In this document: positions 9,298 to 14,976 of the stretch, one piece after another | Position numbering within the stretch: position 1 is the first letter of the stretch | Layout: every line of letters begins with the position of its first letter | Source: Ichthyophonus hoferi | Lineage: Eukaryota > Opisthokonta > Ichthyosporea > Ichthyophonida > Ichthyophonidae | Length of the DNA stretch: 14,976 nt | Assembly (NCBI GenBank): GCA_002751075.1 | Contig: NAOQ01000103.1 | Location: forward strand, 1-14,976 | Direction of reading: 5' to 3' | Made by a program: the position numbers and the translations under genes | Notes under the pieces: model-generated | What the model was told of the DNA's origin: nothing | Seen by the model: only the letters and a program-made list of their open reading frames with translations | The model's database searches: none

Positions 9298-10053
9298 TTG
9301 GACAAGGGGCATCTGGCACAGAGTCCAATACTTTTGTCTCATGTGGTTGACAGTCTGGCTGATGACATAGACGTTCCAAGGTGTTCAACAAAAGCCTACC
9401 AAACAGCAATAGGAACTGTACTATGGATAGCTAGATTAACTAGATTGGACATTATGTTCACAGTGAATTTTTTGGATCAATATTCATCAAACCCATCTGT
9501 TACTCACTGGAACATATTGATGTATTTAGTTAAATATTTTCATTCAACCTCAAATCTAGGCCTGGTTTACAAGGAAGGAGCCTTTGACTTAGCAGTATAT
9601 GTGGATGCAGATTTTTCAGGGGAGACCACTTCCAGCAAATCCACTACCAGGATGATTTGTTACCTGGAAAGCTCTTCAGTGAACTGGTCAAGCAAGAGAC
9701 AAGGCCTCATAGCTATGTCAAGCATGGAGGCCGAATTCATTGGTCTGGCAGAGGCCATAAAGAACACCATCTGGCTTCAACATGTGTTACTTTTCGTGGG
9801 GTACGAGTTTTCACCAGTGACTTTTTTTAAGAACAACATTTCAACTATTGCAGTCACAAATTTAAATGGCACTCTATGCAACACTAAACATGTGCAGTTA
9901 AAATACAATTTCGTCAAGGGAAACATCGAAAGGAGTATTATCACTTTGGAACATGTGTCTACTACAGCTCAACGGGCGGACGTGTTTACCAAGGCCCTGG
10001 GTCCAGCCCAATTCTTAAGAGCATGGGCATGTTGCATTTGGAGTAAAGGTTAG
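9298..10053 (+). pseudogene. remnant of copia pol: reverse transcriptase tail and RNase H
   Basis: The 251-residue frame carries the copia-type connection (TAIGTVLWIARLTRLDIMF), the stretch NPSVTHWNILMYLVKYFHST, and the RNase H signatures YVDADFSG, SSSVNWSSKRQ, AMSSMEAEFIGLAEAIK and TKHVQLKYNFVKGNIE. It ends in RADVFTKALGPAQFLRA, the usual copia pol C-terminus. In a whole element this RNase H removes the RNA template during reverse transcription inside virus-like particles. Here it is a fossil fragment of a broken element, on the same strand as the LTRs, and is probably not expressed as a working protein. Confidence 0.93.
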
Positions 10054-10193
10054 ACACTATTTGGTCACTTCTAACACTAGGATGTTCACTAGGCTAGAAG
10101 TGGGTGGTTTTACACAGTGCTAAGTTAAATTATATTTAATTTTTTTATGTTTTTGGTCTATGTCTACCTTAAGATTTAGAATAGACAGGAGAG

Positions 10194-10430
10194 TGTCAAA
10201 TATCACTAATTAGCACTTACTCCTTTTAGGGTTTCATGTTAACCAATTAACATACTTTATTATGGGTCCAGTAGAAGATACACGTATGCAGAACAAATTT
10301 ATGCAGAAGGACTGATTACTTATCAGGGCACCACTTGGCCGTTCAGGGTATATAATAAACTTAACGACAGTCAGTCAGGATCTTTTTTTTTAGGGGATAA
10401 ACGTCCGTGGAGACGTTATCTAACAAAACA
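10194..10430 (+). repeat. 3' LTR of the copia fossil
   Basis: It starts TGTCAAATATCAC just after the polypurine tract and ends CTAACAAAACA, matching the 5' LTR along its length. It is 14 bases longer than the 5' copy. The TATA-like GGGTATATAATAAACT is conserved. Confidence 0.9.
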
Positions 10431-12614
10431 CTCGTGTAATTCTTGTGTGTTAGGAAGAGATCGATTAGGCACCTTAGTAAGTGATGTCGGACAAGTTGCA
10501 ATTGTCGACAAAGCTTAGGGTTCATATTTCAAGCGATAGTTCTTCTGACATGGAAGAAAAAACAGTCGTGATTAGACCTTTGTATCGAGTGAGCTAGATG
10601 AAGGAATTAATTAAATATAAGCGTTCTTCGGATCAGTGTAGACCAAGAACACGCCAGAACAATAGAATAGAGGTGAATTGCCAATCGATACCAGTGAATC
10701 TTCTTGGAGCATTGAAAGTAACCTCTGATTAGTGAAAGAGACCACAATGAGGGAGTTAGTCAGCACTACAACAAGTGACTTAGTCAATACCTGCTCAGAA
10801 GACTTAGTGGTATTCAACAACAGGAACGCTCTGCTCATGTCTCTGCTTATTATTCCCAACAAGTTCTGATATTGCCTACTAATCCACATTTTTTTGGTGT
10901 GTACTATTTTTCCAGATTGCCAATGTTAATTACATTAGTTACACTTTGTGGGTCACAATTTGGTCAACCTCATGAGTATGAAAGATTAGTGTTATTATCT
11001 ATATGTCACGATTATCGAACCCCCTTGAGGCCCAAGTAACTTAATTACCGTCATGCTACACTTCGCGCCCCGCCACATGGTCCACATGATCGAATTATCT
11101 AGATTCAAATTCAGATATATCATTTGCAGTTGTTTCTACACTATCTTTGGTTTTTGCTTATTTGGATCACTTGGTCTTGTATCATAAAGGAATAAGCTGT
11201 AACAAAAAAATAATAACATTAAACGCCTTCGTCCCAATAAAACCTTCCGGTATATTAATTAAAATCATTATATTGAAGATGGTACACCATTGCTAAAGCC
11301 TTGATAGTTATAGTCTAAGATCAATAATCTATAAAATCTTTGAACCCAGGCCTGACGATAAAAACTCAAAAAGACTTTGAGATCACAGTGAAATACAATG
11401 TATACACGATAAACTATATCTCTGGCCTTCATATTGCTATTTCTGATAAAAACACTTATTTCACTATCAGGTATTCCTTAATATAGTAATTTTAGCATTT
11501 CCTCTAGCATTACTGGACAATGTTCTAATTTGCTTATTACGTTTTCTTGAAACAAGCCGACAATCTGTAGTTTCCTCTGTGTAGAATAGAGAATAAATAG
11601 TATGTCAAAAAAAACATTCATATACATATTGCAGAACCACACGGTACAGAAATTGATTTAATTTACAATGAACCAAATATATATGTATTTTTGCACTGGG
11701 AAATTATGTTAGCCCTATCACAGTTATGATTCAGTGATCGATTTAGCACACGCTAGATTTAGCCTTTAGTTTTTCTGTTGAGCGGCCACCCAAAAAGTAT
11801 TTTCTAATTGTAAAACGAACAACCTTGTAACGATATATATTATTGCAGTAACCTAATAGATAGAGGAATGTAGTGTTATTACAATAAGTCTCTATCTTAT
11901 TATTCATTGGATCCGTTAACATGGTTTTAGTGAGCAAAACCCAATTATTTTCCTGGTCTTTCCATCGTATCTGTTTCACACGCGGCTACCCAAAAAAGAC
12001 GGCGCCCTGGGACAATAAGAGCCTAATCTAATTTTTTGTTTATAAAATAAATTCTTTAAGGTCTTGATCCTAGAGAATAAATTCTTTAACACGAAACCCA
12101 ACATTAAAAAGTATAACATAGTAGCTTAGTTCATATTGCATAATCAAACATTGCTAGAAAAAAAACTATCGATATTATAACTGATAGTAAAATGTTTCAT
12201 CAAAATCTGTGTCAGTTCTATTGACTTGTAGGCAGCTATCGGAATCCTCAATTCCATAAGTGGTAGTAGTTATTGTTGTTTGACTAGTGTAAGTAATGGC
12301 TGCTTGATCAAATCTGTCTTTAGGACTCAGTTGTTGTGCTAGAGGTTCTATTGAAGGCCCATTTACCAACTCTCTAGGTGACTAACTGTAGTAATTATAT
12401 CTCTGTTCTAATTTAGAAGGAATAGATGCTTTGATGCGCTTTAGTGCAAATGTAGAAATTGCACAATGTGATCGATCATTAAGTGGAGCTGTCGCTATGT
12501 AAATAAACGCTATTATCACTATCTGACTTCAGAACAACTGAGCGATTTGAACACTTGATTATTGTATAGAGAGCCAGTGGTAGATTCGACATAGAATAAC
12601 GATGTATACATCAC
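10431..12614. other. unassigned AT-rich region right of the copia element
   Basis: No gene is supported. Short frames include 10484-10597 plus (37 residues, starting MSDKLQLSTKLR, 54 bases past the LTR), 10611-10889 minus (92 residues) and 12175-12528 minus. None shows a recognisable motif. A GC-richer patch at 11011-11100 and a 200-bp-spaced direct repeat at 11782-11998 are described separately. Otherwise the sequence is AT-rich without visible structure. Confidence 0.45.
11782..11998. repeat. short direct repeat pair spaced exactly 200 bp
   Basis: GCGGCCACCCAAAAAG at 11782-11797 and GCGGCTACCCAAAAAAG at 11982-11998 differ by one substitution and one A, and each is preceded by TCTGTT a few bases upstream. 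Similarity does not continue downstream. In AT-rich surroundings two such GC-rich matches are unlikely to be coincidental, but no element type could be assigned. Confidence 0.5.
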
Positions 12615-12635
12615 ATATATATATATATATATATA
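12615..12635. repeat. (AT)n microsatellite
   Basis: A 21-base run of alternating A and T. It lies 86 bases left of repeat copy B. Confidence 0.95.
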
Positions 12636-12721
12636 ATTCAATGCAAAGTATTCTGTACGTTTACGAGAACTTTGTATTTGCCGATGCTTTATTATTGAAT
12701 TTTGTTTTCTTTTGAATTTCA

Positions 12722-12926
12722 CTTTATCGCCAGTGCTAATCTTTCTAGTTAACATCAAGATTGCTAAGTTCACTTAAATTGAGCCAATCGTAAATATTTG
12801 TATTAGCTAATCCAACTCATGGCAGATCAAAGAGACCCACTAGAATTGTCTGATCTTACTACAATACTTAAATACTATTATGTCCTTATTTAGATGGTAA
12901 ATTAACTTGTTTTCTCATTGATGTAA
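12722..12926 (+). repeat. dispersed repeat, copy B
   Basis: The matching blocks are 12722-12796, 12855-12867 and 12871-12926, collinear with copy A at 4512-4987 and on the same strand. This copy is compact (205 bp against 476) and lacks most of the AT-rich interior of copy A. It may be closer to the family's ancestral arrangement, though a deletion here is equally possible. Confidence 0.8.
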
Positions 12927-13786
12927 TAATTCATATGTTGCATACTATGACAAGAATCGATATACTTATTATCTGGACTTCGATCGAACCTATTTATTCA
13001 TCAGTGGTTAGCGATCTTGTAACACCTTTTCTATCTGTAATCGAACTGGGTCACGGAGCTCCATAGTGAGAATGAATATATGTATATATATTACACTTTT
13101 TATTCGGATTCTCCACTTGCAATTGCCGGCTGCTTCTCAGGACGGATGAGTTAATGAATATAATACAGACTGGAGTCAACAGCCAAGAATTTAATCTAAG
13201 CTACCAGAGTTCTATACACCACTGACTGGCAGTTTCGATTATAATTGATATATCGCATCTCTCCCACAGATATAACCTACCACCCAATTTTTTTAACATA
13301 TATTATATACATTCTTTCCTATACTATATACTGTGTATTATATTAGATGCTATATTAAATATTGTAGCATAAATTATATACAAATGTTAATTAATATACT
13401 CTACTACTTAAATTAAATTGTGTATCTCATATACATGTAATATTTCTGTTACACAACGCACTATATTGTATTATTGCTACACTTACACGTATATAATATA
13501 GCATACTCTAATAAAATTATTATATCTTATATATAAAAATACAAATAGCAAACTAGAATAGTATTATGTCGTATATTACTGCTCATCAAAGCCCAGTTTA
13601 ACATGTTACAGTGATTGGGTTAAATATATTGGAGGCGCAGACATTGCAATGCATCCCCTGATTTTGGCGGGCGTATTTACTACGATTTAGGCAAACTCGG
13701 CTACATACATACCAATAATAGGTACGCATAGCTGTACTTGATAGTGTGTACCAGTGCACGTGCATAGTACAGAGTGAGGTATCGTA
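12927..13786. other. unassigned region including an AT-rich low-complexity field
   Basis: 12927-13280 has a mixed composition with a somewhat GC-richer patch near 13110-13150, but no recognisable gene. 13290-13570 is dominated by TATA, TATT and TATAC words without a fixed period. 13598-13795 minus is open for 65 codons with several cysteines but shows no family motif. No RNA gene could be folded convincingly. Confidence 0.45.
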
Positions 13787-13884
13787 CTGTTTCAAGAGTA
13801 TTTTGCTAAGAATATACTACCTAGGAACCCCTAGGCTAAGAAGAAAGGAAGGTTCTTAGTAGGTGGGAAACCCTCTTGAAACAG
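13787..13884. repeat. 98-bp foldback with 12-bp perfect inverted ends
   Basis: CTGTTTCAAGAG at 13787-13798 and CTCTTGAAACAG at 13873-13884 are perfect inverted repeats. Internally ACCTAGGAACC (from 13820) and GGTTCTTAGTAGGT are imperfect partners, and CTAGGAACCCCTAG forms a small palindrome. The unit could fold into a long imperfect stem. It may be a tiny foldback or MITE, or a structured transcript. No target duplication was recognised. Confidence 0.65.
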
Positions 13885-14072
13885 GCCGGACAAATAGCGT
13901 GTGGTGTACCATATTTGTAATTGACCAGTAACATCAACCATGTATCCTTGTAAGGATGCCCTTCATTATTTCTTCAATGTTCTAAATTATTGAGGACGTT
14001 TATATATACGCATACATATATATACACCTACACATCTACATACGTATAACATACACTTAAACCCACACCCCA

Positions 14073-14099
14073 ATATATATATATATATATATATATATA
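14073..14099. repeat. (AT)n microsatellite
   Basis: A 27-base alternating AT run. Minus-strand Tyr-Ile repeats in an overlapping frame are artefacts of it. Confidence 0.95.
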
Positions 14100-14302
14100 C
14101 CAAGTACGCATTAAAGGAAAATAAACTACCATAAATTTCTGTTTCACCGCTACTTTTCTTTTGGTCTACTCGACTTAGGAAGAATATACAAGATGCTGAA
14201 CACACTTTTATGTGACAACATTACACATTCAATATATATTTTCTTGTTGAGGTTATCAATGGCGCTATGGACCTAACGGCTTTATGTTGCACTATGCAAT
14301 AT

Positions 14303-14525
14303 CATGTTTCTTTTCCGTTTGTTTTGGCCTTAGTCTTTCTCTTCTTTTCTCTCACTGTCTCTCTCTCTCTGTCCCTATGATCACCTATTCTCTTTACCTC
14401 ACAGGGTCCTTCTTTCTATTTTCTTTTTTTAATTTTTTTACCTCCTCTCACTTTTTCCTGTGCCTCTCTTTCTTCTTTTTCTCATTATTTCTCTTTCACT
14501 AACTCCTACCATCCTTTCTCTCCTC
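14303..14525. repeat. pyrimidine-rich tract, about 220 bases
   Basis: The plus strand is strongly biased to C and T, with TCTCTCTCTCTC near 14358-14369 and many TTTC and CTCC words. The few purines are scattered. Such strand asymmetry can form triplex (H-DNA) structures. Short hydrophobic or Arg/Lys-rich frames over it are compositional artefacts. Confidence 0.85.
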
Positions 14526-14709
14526 CTATGAGTATGGTACATACCATATGTCTTTGAGATTATTTTCTCTACATGTCGTTTTAGGCTACATGCAGACGAA
14601 TCGAATAGGTGTCTATATACTTGTAGGGAAAGATTAATATTGGTAGAAGGATAAGGATTGTGACAGAGGTTAAACAAGACATGCCATAAACAACACATAG
14701 TACGCAGTC

Positions 14710-14935
14710 ATACATCATACACACCCATATATACATACATATATATATATATATACACCTATTCATACATACATACATATATACATATATATACCTACAT
14801 ACATACATACCTAGAAACATGCATATATAGAAATATACATATATATATACATACATACATACATACATACATACATACATAGGAACATACATATATAGAA
14901 GCATATATATATATATATACATACATATATATATA

Positions 14936-14971
<36 letters not shown>

Positions 14972-14976
14972 TAGAG
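14710..14976. repeat. compound ATAC / AT simple-repeat field running off the window
   Basis: Alternating blocks of (ATAC)n and (AT)n, punctuated by GC-containing words such as ACCTAC, TAGAAACATGC and TAGGAACATAC, continue to the last base. TATATAGAARCATAYATATA-like segments recur near 14825-14845 and 14893-14905, so there may be a higher-order repeat unit of about 70 bases. The 127-codon minus-strand frame here (Met-Tyr-Val-Cys repeats) is a translation of the repeat, not a gene. Confidence 0.95.

Larger units (their letters stand above)
8766..10430 (+). mobile_element. fossil Ty1/copia LTR retrotransposon, broken copy
   Basis: Two direct LTRs (8766-8988 and 10194-10430) bound an internal region of only 1.2 kb, against roughly 4 kb or more in whole copia elements. 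A polypurine tract (AGACAGGAGAG, 10183-10193) abuts the 3' LTR. The internal region carries the end of pol: reverse transcriptase tail and RNase H. No gag, protease or integrase sequence was recognised. LTRs differ at about 7% of aligned positions by eye, so the insertion is not recent; no rate is available to turn that into years. No clear target duplication was seen. The copy is clearly broken and could not move by itself. Confidence 0.93.

Noticed and set aside
10484-10597. 37-residue frame just right of the 3' LTR (MSDKLQLSTKLR...)
   Set aside because: Its position suggests retroelement leader or gag, but its length is trivial, no motif is recognisable, and it lies outside the LTR-bounded element.
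10611-10889. 92-codon minus-strand frame
   Set aside because: No family features; several frames of this length are expected by chance in 15 kb of this base composition.
12990-13056. tRNA-like words (CAGTGGTTAGCGATC, then ATCGAACTGGGTCACGG)
   Set aside because: The acceptor and anticodon stems do not pair; at most a very decayed tRNA-derived sequence, which cannot be told from chance.
12955-13060. Hammerhead-ribozyme-like CTGATGA on the minus strand with a downstream CGAA
   Set aside because: No stem II can form between the two core pieces and the residue after GAA is wrong for the usual core.
14581-14964. 127-codon minus-strand open frame rich in Met-Tyr-Val-Cys
   Set aside because: It translates the ATAC/AT simple repeat; a 4-base repeat with few stops in one frame gives a long frame without coding meaning.
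1-14976. CRISPR array, bacterial operon or riboswitch
   Set aside because: Spliced host gene, copia element and base composition show nuclear eukaryotic DNA; no spaced direct-repeat array with unique spacers is present.

Overview
The window is AT-rich (about two thirds A+T by eye), intron-containing nuclear DNA from a eukaryote. It is gene-poor and repeat-rich. Only one host gene can be supported firmly: a three-exon sphingolipid delta-4 (dihydroceramide) desaturase on the minus strand at 1833-3800. Its sequence signatures (HPVGARWFAEHY, PRVPWSRLP, QPHWKRRKDILKAHPEI) recall fungal members of the family more than the animal or plant ones I can recall. I therefore lean towards a fungus, possibly an early-diverging lineage with a transposon-inflated AT-rich genome. 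This is an inference with low to moderate confidence, and other protists are not excluded.

Layout: 1-1740 is AT-rich intergenic DNA. 1742-3900 holds the desaturase gene, with a likely polyadenylation signal downstream and an overlapping upstream reading frame in its leader. 4512-4987 is a copy of a dispersed repeat whose second copy lies at 12722-12926. 6126-6293 is a hairpin-forming element whose arms carry CCCTAAA / TTTAGGG heptamers of the plant/algal telomere type. 6660-6705 is an AT microsatellite.

7694-8464 is a non-autonomous DNA transposon (MITE-like). It has CAGGG ends, a TA target duplication and two unequal subterminal arrays of a roughly 20-bp motif in mirror orientation. 8766-10430 is a fossil Ty1/copia LTR retrotransposon: two LTRs of about 223 and 237 bp, a polypurine tract, and only the end of pol (reverse transcriptase tail and RNase H) between them, with an inverted duplication of reverse transcriptase sequence beside the 5' LTR.

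10431-13786 is mostly unassigned AT-rich DNA with small repeats. 13787-13884 is a short foldback with 12-bp perfect ends. The right end is low complexity: an AT microsatellite, a 220-base pyrimidine-rich tract, and a long ATAC/AT mixed simple-repeat field that runs off the window.

Nothing here looks like a gene cluster or coordinated multi-gene system. The desaturase stands alone, and most of the remaining identifiable structure is transposable-element or simple-repeat material. Many open frames of 65-90 codons exist, but that number is about what AT-rich random sequence of this length would give, so I have not called them as genes.
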